From: Alteromonadaceae bacterium 2753L.S.0a.02
GTDB lineage: Bacteria > Pseudomonadota > Gammaproteobacteria > Pseudomonadales > Cellvibrionaceae
Direction of reading: 5' to 3'
NCBI GenBank assembly: GCA_007827375.1
Contig: VISH01000001.1
Span: 1,116,001-1,180,000, forward strand
Length of the DNA stretch: 64,000 bases
Position numbers and translations under genes: made by a program. Positions 34,350 through 43,640 of the stretch are shown here, piece after piece (position 1 is the stretch's first letter; every line of letters starts with the position of its first letter). The notes beneath the pieces are model-generated. The model searched no databases and had not been told where the DNA came from. It was given only the letters and a program-made list of their open reading frames with translations.

Positions 34350-35240
34350 CTAAGGTTCCGCGTTCAAGTCACTCAGGGCGTTTCTAAGCAGTTTTTCATA
34401 ATGATTAATTTGTGGCGCTTGAATTTTACGTAAACAAAAACGAACTTCCGGCAACAGAAGTTGTGAGCACACAACGCGAAGCAGTTCTCCAGCAAGCGCT
34501 TCGGCCACACAAAACTTTGGTAACACCGCTATACCCAAACCCTGTTTCGCCCCTTCTAAAAGCGCGAAGGTATTTCCAACACTGACAAGATGACGAGCGT
34601 TGCGGATGTCAGATGTACCTGCAAAGACCGCCTGCCAATTTCGATGACTGGAACCATAACGTGTTAATAATTGATGGTTTAGTAGTTCCCCTGCGTTCGT
34701 AGCTGCGCCATGTTGCTCGAGATAAGCGGTACTGGCCACTATAACCAGAGGGCTACGATAAACCACACTGGACTCTTCTCGCGAGTCGTGCGGTAAGAAG
34801 GATATGGCCATATCCCAATCGCTCCGCTCGAGATCGATCGAGACGTCGCTGGTGTGGCAGTGCACTTTGAGGTGCGGCGCGCTACCTTGCAGATGCAATA
34901 AGACTTTTGGCATCACCACACTGCCAAAATCCACCGGCGTAGTGATACGAAGAACGCCCGCATTACTCTCGAAATCCAGGTGTTCCAACGCCAGTCGCAA
35001 GCGCTTGTCACAATGGTTGAATTCGGCGACCAGCAGCCTGCCAGCTTCGGTGAGCTGGGTTTTACCGCCACTTTGACGAGTGACCAGGCGATTGCCCGTT
35101 TTGGTCTCCAGTTGCTTCACCTGATAACTCACCGCCGCCTGGGTTACATGCAGTGCCTCAGCAGCCTTGGTAAAGCTGTTAAAACGCGCCACCTGGGCGA
35201 GGTAGGGCAGGTGGATGAGTAGATGGGGTGGCACAAACAT
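34350..35240 (-). CDS. LysR-family transcriptional regulator (GcvA/AmpR-like)
   Basis: A 296-aa regulator with a clear winged helix (LPYLAQVARFNSFTKAAEALHVTQAAVSYQVKQLETKTGNRL) and an effector domain that includes the GcvA/AmpR-type segment around DLERSDWDMAIS. It is divergent to the VOC gene at 35340 across a 99-bp gap that should hold both promoters and the LysR box, so it probably controls that gene. Confidence 0.9.
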   Translation of the reverse strand: MFVPPHLLIHLPYLAQVARFNSFTKAAEALHVTQAAVSYQVKQLETKTGNRLVTRQSGGKTQLTEAGRLLVAEFNHCDKRLRLALEHLDFESNAGVLRITTPVDFGSVVMPKVLLHLQGSAPHLKVHCHTSDVSIDLERSDWDMAISFLPHDSREESSVVYRSPLVIVASTAYLEQHGAATNAGELLNHQLLTRYGSSHRNWQAVFAGTSDIRNARHLVSVGNTFALLEGAKQGLGIAVLPKFCVAEALAGELLRVVCSQLLLPEVRFCLRKIQAPQINHYEKLLRNALSDLNAEP

Positions 35241-35339
35241 AAGTAATTTTATCTTTAAATATTAAAAAGATTAGTTTTATTAATTTTATCGCGCTTTTTA
35301 GACTTTCCCCACTGTTTTTAACCGTGAGGAGAATTACCT

Positions 35340-35750
35340 GTGAAATTGCAACATATCGCTTTCTGGACCAACGACATCGGCCGCGCAATTCGTTTTTACC
35401 AGCAACACTTCCAGGGAAAGGTGTTATTCAGTCATACCGACGGCGACTTTAGCTGCACCTTCATCAGTATCTGCAACAGTGTACGACTGGAGTTGATGCA
35501 CAAACCCGGCTTACCTGAAGAGCAGCTCGGCGACAGGGTGGGGTATTCGCATCTCTCGCTGGACGTGGGAAGCCGCACTGAAGTTGATCGCTTAACAGAT
35601 TATTTTTTAACGCAGGGCGTGCCCCTGGAAAAATGCAAGGTGCAGTATGACGACGGTTACTATGAAAGCTCTGTGTTCGACCCAGATGGCAATATTATTG
35701 AGTTGGCATTTGTAGACGAAGCGGTGAATCCGAACGCACAACAGATTTAA
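35340..35750 (+). CDS. VOC-superfamily protein, glyoxalase I-like
   Basis: A 136-aa protein starting at GTG 35340, with GAGGAG 9-14 bases upstream. It has two beta-alpha-beta-beta-beta halves. The four metal ligands of lactoylglutathione lyase line up as His5, Glu51, His71 and Glu121 (MKLQHIAF; VRLELMH; YSHLSLDV; NIIELAF). It may therefore be a true glyoxalase I, removing methylglycoxal-type adducts with glutathione, or a related dioxygenase/isomerase. It is divergent to the LysR gene. Confidence 0.82.
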   Translation: MKLQHIAFWTNDIGRAIRFYQQHFQGKVLFSHTDGDFSCTFISICNSVRLELMHKPGLPEEQLGDRVGYSHLSLDVGSRTEVDRLTDYFLTQGVPLEKCKVQYDDGYYESSVFDPDGNIIELAFVDEAVNPNAQQI

Positions 35751-35814
35751 TTCTAAAACCGTGTTTGCAGATGCTGCTGCACAGCCACAATTGCCCTATC
35801 ATGATGGTACTGTT

Positions 35815-35841
35815 GACCCGGCGGCTAATTTTGCCGGGTTA
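35815..35841 (+). terminator. Hairpin after the VOC gene
   Basis: GACCCGGC and GCCGGGTT form a stem around a loop GGCTAATTTT. It lies 65 bp after the VOC stop and before the next gene's ribosome site. There is no long T tract, so it is a weak terminator or a stabilising hairpin. Confidence 0.4.
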
Positions 35842-35885
35842 AACGCCTTGAGTACTAATCCCCGAACGGGTTAAGGAAATTATTT

Positions 35886-37109
35886 ATGCGGCTGTTCAGT
35901 AAGTTTCGGTTTACATTGTGCCTTGTAACACTGGTGCTTTTTGGCTGTTCCCTCGGCGAAATTAAAAAGCAAACCGAAGTTTTAGACGGTGCTGCATTAA
36001 TTCGGGGAAAAATAACCAATGCATCAATTCAATCCGGCCCCTTGAATGCCCTGGCATTTGAACTAATCGACGGAGAAATTGTGTATCAAGGTTCCACATA
36101 CGTGACGGAAAATGGCGAGTTTCAGTTTTATGTCACGCCGGGAACTTATCAAATTGTGGCACACCTGGATAGCAACGAAGACGGCGAGTACCAACCCGGT
36201 GAAGCCATTCGCTTGCAACAAGATCAAACATTACTCACGCTCACGGCGGGCGACGTAATCGACCTGCCCGAGTTTGTATTCAATGAACACAACGAAAATG
36301 CACAAGCCCTCGACACCTCGATCCAAGAAACCAACCAATACGCCAATCTCGGCAAGGTGGTAGCGCTCGACGACCCGATCTTTAATCGCGAAAATTATGG
36401 TATCGGCCTATGGCGCCCACTTGATTTTATTGCAACGGTTGGCGGCGGTTTATTTTTACTGGATGAATATAATCCTTCGAAAATTCCTGTACTGTTTGTG
36501 CACGGAATTAATGGCGGGCCGTTGGACTGGCAGACTGTAATAGAACAACTGGATAAGAGCCGGTATCAGGCCTGGGTTTACTATTATGCCAGCGGCCTGC
36601 AACTGGAAATTATCAGCGATACCCTCATGCAATCGGTCGCTGATCTCCAGAAACGTTTTGGCTTCAAGCATATTAAAGTGGCAGCTCACAGCATGGGTGG
36701 CCTGGTAACGCGCGCGTTTATTCAGAAATATGCCGCACAACACCCAAAAGGTTCTCGCGCTATCGATGTATTTATGACGGTAAATAGCCCTATGGGCGGA
36801 ATGGCCAGTGCCGCCAAAGGCGTGAAATACTCACCCATTGTGGTGCAATCGTGGAAGGATGTTGCAGCAGGCAGTGATTATTTAAACCATCTTTTCCAAA
36901 CGCCCTGGCCGGAAACAATTCCCTACCATCTGGTTTTTTCGTATCTGGAAGGCAAGGATGGCGATGGTGTGGTAACTATGAACAGCCAACTGCCACGCGC
37001 CTTACAAACTCAAGCCAAGGGTTTATACGGCTTTCCCAATAGCCATGTTGGTACGCTTTCCGACCCGGAATTTATTGCACTGTTTAACGAGATTTTATTG
37101 TCTAAATAA
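35886..37109 (+). CDS. Lipoprotein alpha/beta hydrolase (lipase-like)
   Basis: A 407-aa lipoprotein (lipobox LVLFGCSL, Cys about 21). Residues about 35-130 form a beta-rich domain with a possible Ca loop (DSNEDGEYQPGE). The hydrolase part has VLFVHGINGGPLDWQ (oxyanion strand), the nucleophile elbow VAAHSMGGLVTR, and a C-terminal His in FPNSHVGTLSDPE. It resembles the PGAP1/lipase class acting on esters outside the cytoplasm. No ribosome partner gene is coupled to it. Confidence 0.82.
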   Translation: MRLFSKFRFTLCLVTLVLFGCSLGEIKKQTEVLDGAALIRGKITNASIQSGPLNALAFELIDGEIVYQGSTYVTENGEFQFYVTPGTYQIVAHLDSNEDGEYQPGEAIRLQQDQTLLTLTAGDVIDLPEFVFNEHNENAQALDTSIQETNQYANLGKVVALDDPIFNRENYGIGLWRPLDFIATVGGGLFLLDEYNPSKIPVLFVHGINGGPLDWQTVIEQLDKSRYQAWVYYYASGLQLEIISDTLMQSVADLQKRFGFKHIKVAAHSMGGLVTRAFIQKYAAQHPKGSRAIDVFMTVNSPMGGMASAAKGVKYSPIVVQSWKDVAAGSDYLNHLFQTPWPETIPYHLVFSYLEGKDGDGVVTMNSQLPRALQTQAKGLYGFPNSHVGTLSDPEFIALFNEILLSK

Positions 37110-37320
37110 TAGACCTGGTACCGCTCTATAAATAAAATTTAGGCCATTCCATCATAGGCATGGCTTAAAGTAATCGGTCTCAGTCCGTATTTCTCAGCTT
37201 GCTGCATTTAAGGCGCATCATGAACTTACTGTTCAAACCACAGTGCGCTAGACGTGTTTAATCCTGTCTCCATGCGTTTGTTTAAGTAAAATGTGAGCTT
37301 CACCTAAACGAGGAGTCGTG

Positions 37321-38085
37321 ATGAACACAAAACCATCCTGGCAGAAGGGCTTAATTGTCTACGTTCTCTACAATGTGATTATTTTTGGCACTTGGTTCGC
37401 TGTGGGTGCCGATTACACCAACCTTGTAGGCAGTGATGTTATAGCGACAAGCCTGGTTCTGCCTCTGTTACTCGGTGCAATTTTCCTCGCATTAACGATA
37501 ACCTGGCTGGGTTGGTGGCGGCCAGTAATGACCGAGACACGTTTGACTCACGCTAACTGGGCCATGTGGTTAGTCATGGCTGTCATGCTCGGATTTATCC
37601 TGATCAATGTTGTCAATATCAATTGGTCTGCGGTAATCGGTACCCACCTCCTATTTTTAATTGCTGCCGGGGTTTTAGTTGGATTCAATGAAGAAGCATT
37701 AACGCGGGGAATATTGGTCGTTGGTTGGCGAGGGTCTACGTCCAATGAAGTATGGATTTGGTTTTGGACCGTGTTTCTTTTTGGAATTATGCATCTTCCG
37801 AATGGCTTTTTCGGAGCCGGTTTTGTTGCATCGTCATTACAGGTTGGTTTTGCGTTCCTTGCGGGGTCTGGATTTTACCTGCTTCGTAGAGTTAGCGGCA
37901 CTTTACTCATTCCTATGATCATACACGGCGCTTGGGATTTTGCCTCATTTACACTTTCTACCTCAGGAGGTAGCGCCAGTAATTTGAAATATGTTTTTCA
38001 GTTCGGCACCTACCTGATTTCGATTGCACTGGTTATCGTGGTGCTTGTTACTGAGCGACGCCTTTCGGCAGCCACCCGAAATTGA
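37321..38085 (+). CDS. CPBP-family intramembrane metalloprotease
   Basis: About 254 aa from the ATG at 37321 (GAGGAG 7-12 bases upstream); a GTG one codon earlier is possible. Seven to eight membrane helices are visible. The CPBP (Abi/CAAX) motifs are GFNEEALTRG (EExxxR), FGIMHLPN and MIIHGAWDF. In bacteria such proteins act in membrane proteolysis or self-immunity to peptides. It is followed by the M13 peptidase gene, and the two encode membrane and envelope peptidases side by side. Confidence 0.87.
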   Translation: MNTKPSWQKGLIVYVLYNVIIFGTWFAVGADYTNLVGSDVIATSLVLPLLLGAIFLALTITWLGWWRPVMTETRLTHANWAMWLVMAVMLGFILINVVNINWSAVIGTHLLFLIAAGVLVGFNEEALTRGILVVGWRGSTSNEVWIWFWTVFLFGIMHLPNGFFGAGFVASSLQVGFAFLAGSGFYLLRRVSGTLLIPMIIHGAWDFASFTLSTSGGSASNLKYVFQFGTYLISIALVIVVLVTERRLSAATRN

Positions 38086-38149
38086 ATTTAAAAGATGTCT
38101 ATTCAGTTTCTATACCCACTTCAAGCACCTCATTTGTCGGGAATACCTA

Positions 38150-40249
38150 ATGAAATGTAATAAAAGGCAAATCACGCTTGCCTCCTCGATCGTCATCATC
38201 TCGGTTTTTGTTTTGTCTTGTTCCAATGAAACCTTTAAAAATTCGGAACCGCTTACTGAATCAAAGATAGATACAACTACTATTTCGCAACCACATTACG
38301 GCAAATGGGGCTTGGATTTGGATGCTATGGATCGATCCATAAAGCCCGGTGATGATTTTTACAGTTATATGAATGGCACCTGGAACAAATCGGTTGAAAT
38401 ACCCGATGATAAATTAGCGGTTGGCCCAATGATATCGATGCAAGATCTCGCGCAAGACGAGCTGAAAAGCATGATCAACGAAATTAGTTTGGAAGGGACC
38501 ACCCAAGGAAGCGATACGCAAAAAATACGCGATTGGTATTTGTCGATGATGGATTTAGTTAAGCTTGATTCATTAGGGCTGTCACCACTTATGAAGGATC
38601 TCGAAGCGATTGAAAAATTGTCAAGCCGTGGCGATTTAGTTGATATGCTGGCTAAAAACCTGGCAGATCTCGGTGCAGCGCCCATGCATTTGGATTTTGG
38701 GTTCGACGCTAAAAACGCGGGTAAGACATTACTGGAAATCTCTACAACGGGCATGGCCTTACCCGCTCGCGAAATGTATCTCGATGAAAACTATACCCCC
38801 ATTCGTAAATCCTATCGCGAACATCTTATTCGCGTTTTTACACTTATAGGTAACAGCAATCCAGACATAAGCGCGGATAATGTTGTGGAATTGGAAACCT
38901 CAATGGCTCAATTCACCTGGAGTAAAGCAGAGCTACGAGACCCCATTAAAAAATTTAATCCGGTTCCCATTGAGCAGATGGACGAAATTGCTCCTGGTAT
39001 CGATTGGACACGTTTTATGTCAGCGGCTGGAGCCGATGCTCAAAAAATTGTAAATGCCACCACAAAATCATCGATAGTCAGTTTGGCAAACCTCATAGCA
39101 ACAGCACCTATAAGCAAATGGAGGGACTACCTTCGATATCACCTTATCAGGGAAGCACAAGCCGCGCTAAGCCGTTCATTTCGTGATGAATTTTTCGATT
39201 TCTATGGTCGTTCCCTGAGCGGGCAGAAAGAAGAGCTGCCGCGCTGGAAAACTGCGATCGAATCTATGGGTGGACGGGGTTACCCATTGGTTGACGCACT
39301 TGGCAAAGAGTACGTAGCTCGTTATGTGCCACACGACAGTCGACCAATACTGCGCAATATCGTCAACAATATTCTAGGGGCCTTTGACAAGCGCTTGCAA
39401 CAACTTGAATGGATGACTCCTGAAACCCGCAATGAGGCAAGAGAGAAGTTGGCAAAAACAACCATCAAAGTAATTTATCCGGATGCCTGGATGAGTACCG
39501 AGGGATTGGATGTGGTGAGAGGTGACGCGTTAGGAAACATGCGTCGAGGCAAAGCCTTTTTATTCAAGCGCACTTTGGATTGGGCACAAAATTCACCAGA
39601 TAAGCGTTTCTTTTTTAACTCTGTTTACGCCGTAAACGCCTATGCCAATCCTAATTGGAACGAGATAGCATTTCTCGCAGCTATCGTGCGCCCGCCGTTT
39701 TTTGATCCCACTGCTGACCCGGCAGTAAATTATGGGGCCATGGGTGCTGTGATCGGACACGAAATTTCTCATTTGTTCGATGATCAGGGTCGTCTTTACG
39801 ACGGCGATGGAATTTTACGCGACTGGTGGAAACCACAGGATGCTCAACAATTCATTAAAGTAACAAAACAACTCGCTACGCAAATGGAGAGCTACGAACC
39901 GCTACCAAACAAACATATGAACGGACAGCTTGTACTGGGTGAAAGCCTGGCCGATTTAGCGGGCTTAACAGTGGCTTATGATGCTTACAAAATTTCTCTA
40001 AATGGTAAAACAGCACCTGTCCTGGACGGATTCTCAGGCGACCAGCGTTTTTTCCTTGGCTATGCTCAAGCCTGGCGGTTCAAAGGACGGGAAGCGCTGA
40101 TTGATCGACTGTTGAAAATCGACCCGCATCCGATAGCAAATATACGGCCCTTGGCGGTACGTAATCTCGATGCATGGTATAGCGCTTTCAATATTCAATC
40201 TGACGACAAACTGTATCTCGCTCGAGAAAACCGTGTAAACCCCTGGTAA
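38150..40249 (+). CDS. M13-family (neprilysin-like) zinc metallopeptidase, lipoprotein
   Basis: About 699 aa from the ATG at 38150 (MKCNKRQITLASSIVIISVF), which starts a lipobox signal peptide (VLSCSN). The longer upstream frame runs inside the CPBP gene and is not used. The catalytic zinc site reads VIGHEISHLFDDQG (His about 537 and 541) and GESLADLAG supplies the third ligand. The NAYANPNWNEI substrate-binding motif is present. It ends ENRVNPW rather than the usual C-terminal CxxW, so that pair is not as in the archetype. It cleaves peptides in the envelope. Confidence 0.92.
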   Translation: MKCNKRQITLASSIVIISVFVLSCSNETFKNSEPLTESKIDTTTISQPHYGKWGLDLDAMDRSIKPGDDFYSYMNGTWNKSVEIPDDKLAVGPMISMQDLAQDELKSMINEISLEGTTQGSDTQKIRDWYLSMMDLVKLDSLGLSPLMKDLEAIEKLSSRGDLVDMLAKNLADLGAAPMHLDFGFDAKNAGKTLLEISTTGMALPAREMYLDENYTPIRKSYREHLIRVFTLIGNSNPDISADNVVELETSMAQFTWSKAELRDPIKKFNPVPIEQMDEIAPGIDWTRFMSAAGADAQKIVNATTKSSIVSLANLIATAPISKWRDYLRYHLIREAQAALSRSFRDEFFDFYGRSLSGQKEELPRWKTAIESMGGRGYPLVDALGKEYVARYVPHDSRPILRNIVNNILGAFDKRLQQLEWMTPETRNEAREKLAKTTIKVIYPDAWMSTEGLDVVRGDALGNMRRGKAFLFKRTLDWAQNSPDKRFFFNSVYAVNAYANPNWNEIAFLAAIVRPPFFDPTADPAVNYGAMGAVIGHEISHLFDDQGRLYDGDGILRDWWKPQDAQQFIKVTKQLATQMESYEPLPNKHMNGQLVLGESLADLAGLTVAYDAYKISLNGKTAPVLDGFSGDQRFFLGYAQAWRFKGREALIDRLLKIDPHPIANIRPLAVRNLDAWYSAFNIQSDDKLYLARENRVNPW

Positions 40250-40275
40250 AAAGAAATTTTTTACATTTCATTGTA

Positions 40276-40312
40276 AAATGGCTCCCTACATTACAATTCA
40301 GGCGAGCCATTT
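40276..40312 (+). terminator. Hairpin after the M13 peptidase gene
   Basis: AAATGGCTC (40276-40284) and GAGCCATTT (40304-40312) form a perfect 9-bp stem around a 19-base loop, 27 bp after the stop codon. Confidence 0.5.
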
Positions 40313-40437
40313 CAGTCCGTTTTTACCGAAGAGACACACCTCTTTCTAAAGCCAATTGACCGATGTTTCGGGTCATCCGCCACGAAATTAACTTTGGAGC
40401 GAATTGCTGCAGCTTGCGCTCAGCAGCGTTGAGACGT

Positions 40438-40947
40438 TCAGGAAATCAACTTCCAAATCCCGGCGGCAACCAGACCCAACACGGCTATGCCAGCAGTGAA
40501 AAATGTGGCCCAGCCCATCATAAACATGCCATAAAGCAGCGGGCCAAAGTCGACGCTTTTTATTTTACAATTTTGGTGGCCGCCTTCGTGTAGCGTGCCG
40601 CCGATGGCCTTCGCTACGGCAGACGCAATAACAACAAAGGGTAGTGGCGAGATACCAAAAATAAGGCTTACCAGTGCAAGCTTACCCGGGGTATGGATGT
40701 TCAATAGCGAAATTCCTAACCACCATAAAAATGCCGCGACAAGCCCGATTATCCCAATCGCCAAAATTACGACACCGACAATATTGGCGGCAAAAACCAA
40801 CTTTACTAAAAATGGTTTATTTTTTACATCTAAACCACCGGGTTTCGGCAGTCGAAACAACAACGCGACCAGATAAAAAACCAAAATTACCGCATACGAC
40901 AGCAACAAGACTTTGAAGGATAATACGGCAAGTTCGCTGGGCTGCAT
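40438..40947 (-). CDS. Membrane protein of the lipase module, function unknown
   Basis: A 169-aa protein with four predicted membrane helices (for example VLLLSYAVILVFYLVALLF and VFAANIVGVVILAIGIIGLVAAF). I do not recognise the family. It is the last gene of a three-gene minus-strand run with the lipase and its likely immunity protein, so it may be a second immunity factor. Gap to the lipase gene is 16 bp. Confidence 0.65.
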   Translation of the reverse strand: MQPSELAVLSFKVLLLSYAVILVFYLVALLFRLPKPGGLDVKNKPFLVKLVFAANIVGVVILAIGIIGLVAAFLWWLGISLLNIHTPGKLALVSLIFGISPLPFVVIASAVAKAIGGTLHEGGHQNCKIKSVDFGPLLYGMFMMGWATFFTAGIAVLGLVAAGIWKLIS

Positions 40948-40963
40948 GTGTACTTACGCTAAT

Positions 40964-42115
40964 TTACTCCAGCTCTTTGCCAATACGCCAAATCATATCT
41001 GCGATTTTTTTATGCAGCCTCAGAAATACGGTACGAACAAATTCAGTAGTCAGATCAACACCTTGTTTTATTTTAATGCCGATAATAGCCGCCATTTTTT
41101 TAATAAGATGGAATACCCAGATACTGACGTCTGCCGTCAGCTTAGCTGCCTTAGCGATAAACATCGCGAGCCTGTCTAACAGGGTAAATGTTGTGGCAAA
41201 TCCGGATACAACAATAATACCGGTAAGATTCACCACTTTTTTCAATACGTACATTAATGCTGCGTTTACCAGTTCCAGACTGTTTTGCGAAAAACTCACA
41301 ATACCGTCGGATTTCAACCATTTTTCGATAGCTGCATCCATATGACCAATAGGTCTGCCGCGTTGCATGGTGGCCCAGGAACCTGCTTTTTTCGCAGAAT
41401 CAATATAATGTTTCATCAAGTGGTATTCCCATGGTTTACCCGCCAGCGGCGAAAAAACCAGGTAATCTCTATCTGAATTGGGAACGTGGCAAAACGGCCA
41501 GGTGGGTACCAGGGGAACCGGGTCAGTTTTGTGATGCACCCTAAATATATTGTCGGGTTGTATTTTGGCGGTCAGATGGCTCGCAAAAGAATCGAGACCC
41601 ACTCGGGGGCTCCCGAAGGTATACAGCGCAACCTTTGGAACCACTTTGGCGGACTTAATCCAATCCGCCGCCAGTGTTGCGATTGCGCCCCCTAAACTGT
41701 GACCCACACAATGAATTGTGGTAATTTCTTTTAAACCAAGGAGGAAGGTTCGCAACTCATTGACAATTGAATCAAACGCATAATAAAAACCCTGGTGCAC
41801 GCTAAAGCCCGTGTGCGAGGAATGTACCCCGGTGTTCAGGTCGGTTAATGCATCGTACAAACTGGCGGTACCTTTAATTGCCACAAAGGCCTGCCCTTTA
41901 TAATCGCCCTGACCAACCGCCATAAATGCCATCACATGGCTCTTTTTAACGACGACTAACGCACCTGTTTTACCTTGGACCATTTTACTTTCGTCGAGAT
42001 CAAAGGTGTTTTTATACTTTACGTTAAAACCTTTACGGCTGAATTTATCTTTAATTAAATAGACGTTCGAAGCCAACTCAGCGGCAAATACAGGGTTTAA
42101 AAAAGTTGTCGACAT
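40964..42115 (-). CDS. Class 3 lipase-like protein, possible T6SS phospholipase effector
   Basis: A 383-aa protein without a signal peptide. The nucleophile elbow is CVGHSLGGAIATLAADW (Ser140), with Asp in HHKTDPVPLVP and His in the region of WEYHLMKHY. The fungal-lipase-type fold covers about residues 40-260. The last 100 residues are hydrophobic and amphipathic helices that could insert in membranes. The lack of a signal peptide and the adjacent secreted protein fit a T6SS lipase effector of the Tle type, though no vgrG or PAAR is adjacent. It starts 2 bp after the upstream gene ends. Confidence 0.75.
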   Translation of the reverse strand: MSTTFLNPVFAAELASNVYLIKDKFSRKGFNVKYKNTFDLDESKMVQGKTGALVVVKKSHVMAFMAVGQGDYKGQAFVAIKGTASLYDALTDLNTGVHSSHTGFSVHQGFYYAFDSIVNELRTFLLGLKEITTIHCVGHSLGGAIATLAADWIKSAKVVPKVALYTFGSPRVGLDSFASHLTAKIQPDNIFRVHHKTDPVPLVPTWPFCHVPNSDRDYLVFSPLAGKPWEYHLMKHYIDSAKKAGSWATMQRGRPIGHMDAAIEKWLKSDGIVSFSQNSLELVNAALMYVLKKVVNLTGIIVVSGFATTFTLLDRLAMFIAKAAKLTADVSIWVFHLIKKMAAIIGIKIKQGVDLTTEFVRTVFLRLHKKIADMIWRIGKELE

Positions 42116-42116
42116 T

Positions 42117-42587
42117 TTATTTCTCCAGATGGCACTTGGTTACCATTAAAGAGCCATAGTCTTCTACCAAACGTTCTTCTTCAGTGAGTTCACACTTAAC
42201 AGTAAATGCAGCCCCTCCAAATTCAGCATTAACATCGGGGTCACGTTTGGAATTCGACCAAAATATTATTTCCTCGTCGTTAACTGAAACAGACAATTGC
42301 TGACCCACAACAAATTCAGACGGAAAAAGTCGCGACGCTGAAGATTCATAGACTTCGGGTAGCATAAAGTATCCGTTTTCATCAGTGATCGTCTCATCTG
42401 AATTTTCTTTATGCCATTCCCATTGCCGTATGACTTTGGCATTAGCCACAGGTTTACCGTTATAAAAAAGCTGCGCTTTTACTCCCGAAAATACACAACT
42501 TTTTGTCCCAGAAAATATCGACATACCGTAACTCCCAAAGGAAATAACGAGCAGAAAAATAAAAACATACCTTTTTTTTATTTTCAT
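42117..42587 (-). CDS. Periplasmic protein, likely immunity partner of the lipase (DUF6795-like)
   Basis: A 156-aa protein with an N-terminal signal segment (KKRYVFIFLLVISFGSYG). The mature part opens CVFSGVKAQLFYNGKPVANAKVIRQW, a beta-sandwich of the carboxypeptidase-regulatory type, and has a Cys pair (KSCVFSG; FTVKCELTEEE). It resembles proteins found beside T6SS lipases. Export to the periplasm fits a lipase effector whose target is the phospholipid membrane. Stop codon lies 2 bp before the lipase start on the same strand. Confidence 0.65.
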   Translation of the reverse strand: MKIKKRYVFIFLLVISFGSYGMSIFSGTKSCVFSGVKAQLFYNGKPVANAKVIRQWEWHKENSDETITDENGYFMLPEVYESSASRLFPSEFVVGQQLSVSVNDEEIIFWSNSKRDPDVNAEFGGAAFTVKCELTEEERLVEDYGSLMVTKCHLEK

Positions 42588-42673
42588 AGGTGTGCACGTT
42601 TTATTCGAAATATTTTTGTGATGGTCAATTAGAACAGTTTTTTAAAATTATTATTGTTGTTTCGATTGTAAAA

Positions 42674-43591
42674 TTAATGCTCATACCCCAAGTGCGCCAA
42701 AATGCCGTCCAGCTCATCCAGGCTGTTGTATTTTAAAACCAACTTGCCTTTACCTTTGGCTGAATGCTGCACCATGACAGGCACGCCCACTTTCTCACCC
42801 AGGCGTTCTTCGAGTTTTTTTATGTCGGGGTCGGTACTGACTGCATCGTCGTTGCTGCTTTCTTCCTGCTGGGTTTTGCGGGCGAGGGATTCCGCCTGGC
42901 GCACCGAGAGGCCTTTAGAGACAATCTGGCGGGCGACGCGCTTTTGAGCGCCTTCATCCAGGCTTAGCAGACAACGGGCATGGCCCATTTCAAGGTCGCC
43001 GTGCTCCAGCAGTTTACGCACTTCGCCGCTTAAGTTGAGCAGGCGCATAAGGTTGGTGATGGCGCTGCGGGATTTGCCTACTGCGTCGGCCACTTCCTGT
43101 TGGGTCAGCTCGAATTCGTCTTGAAAGCGTTTTAACGCGGTGGCCTCTTCAACCGGGTTGAGGTCTTCGCGCTGAATATTTTCGATCAGTGCCAGGGCGA
43201 TGGCGGTTTCGTCGGGTACTTCGCGAATCACCGCCGGAATGGTATCCAGCCCGGCCTGCTGGGTAGCACGCCAGCGACGTTCACCGGCAATAATTTCATA
43301 GCGGTTTTCGCCAATGGGGCGCACCACAATGGGTTGCATCACCCCCTGAGCTTTTATGGATTCGGCGAGTTCTTCGAGTGCTTCGGGGTGCATATCGCGG
43401 CGCGGTTGGTATTTACCGCGCTGTAGGAATTCCACCGGGAGCTCTTTTAGAACACCGTCTTTACTGGTATCTGCCGATGTAATTTGCGCGGCAACTTCAG
43501 TGACGGTTTTTGGGGTATCGCCCGGGCCAGTATTGGCAGAGCCACTTAACAACGCGTCCAGGCCACGGCCCAGTCCCTTACGTTTTACCAT
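42674..43591 (-). CDS. parB: Chromosome partitioning protein ParB
   Basis: A 305-aa protein that binds parS sites and, with CTP, spreads along DNA to recruit ParA and SMC. The N-terminal MVKRKGLGRGLDALL, the CTP-binding GERRWRA box (about residues 103-109 in IIAGERRWRAT), the LIENIQREDLNPVEEA stretch and the helix-turn-helix LTQQEVADAVGKSRSAITNLMRL are all present. A C-terminal dimer domain follows. It lies 49 bp after parA. In many relatives atpI comes next; here a 37-kb block does. Confidence 0.98.
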   Translation of the reverse strand: MVKRKGLGRGLDALLSGSANTGPGDTPKTVTEVAAQITSADTSKDGVLKELPVEFLQRGKYQPRRDMHPEALEELAESIKAQGVMQPIVVRPIGENRYEIIAGERRWRATQQAGLDTIPAVIREVPDETAIALALIENIQREDLNPVEEATALKRFQDEFELTQQEVADAVGKSRSAITNLMRLLNLSGEVRKLLEHGDLEMGHARCLLSLDEGAQKRVARQIVSKGLSVRQAESLARKTQQEESSNDDAVSTDPDIKKLEERLGEKVGVPVMVQHSAKGKGKLVLKYNSLDELDGILAHLGYEH

Positions 43592-43640
43592 GTCTAACGT
43601 TTAAACCTCTGATTATTCTGTTTTTTGATCGTACGACCAC

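Noticed and set aside
38024..38149. Extended N-terminus of the M13 peptidase
   Set aside because: It overlaps the CPBP coding sequence in another frame. The ATG at 38150 starts a proper lipoprotein signal peptide.
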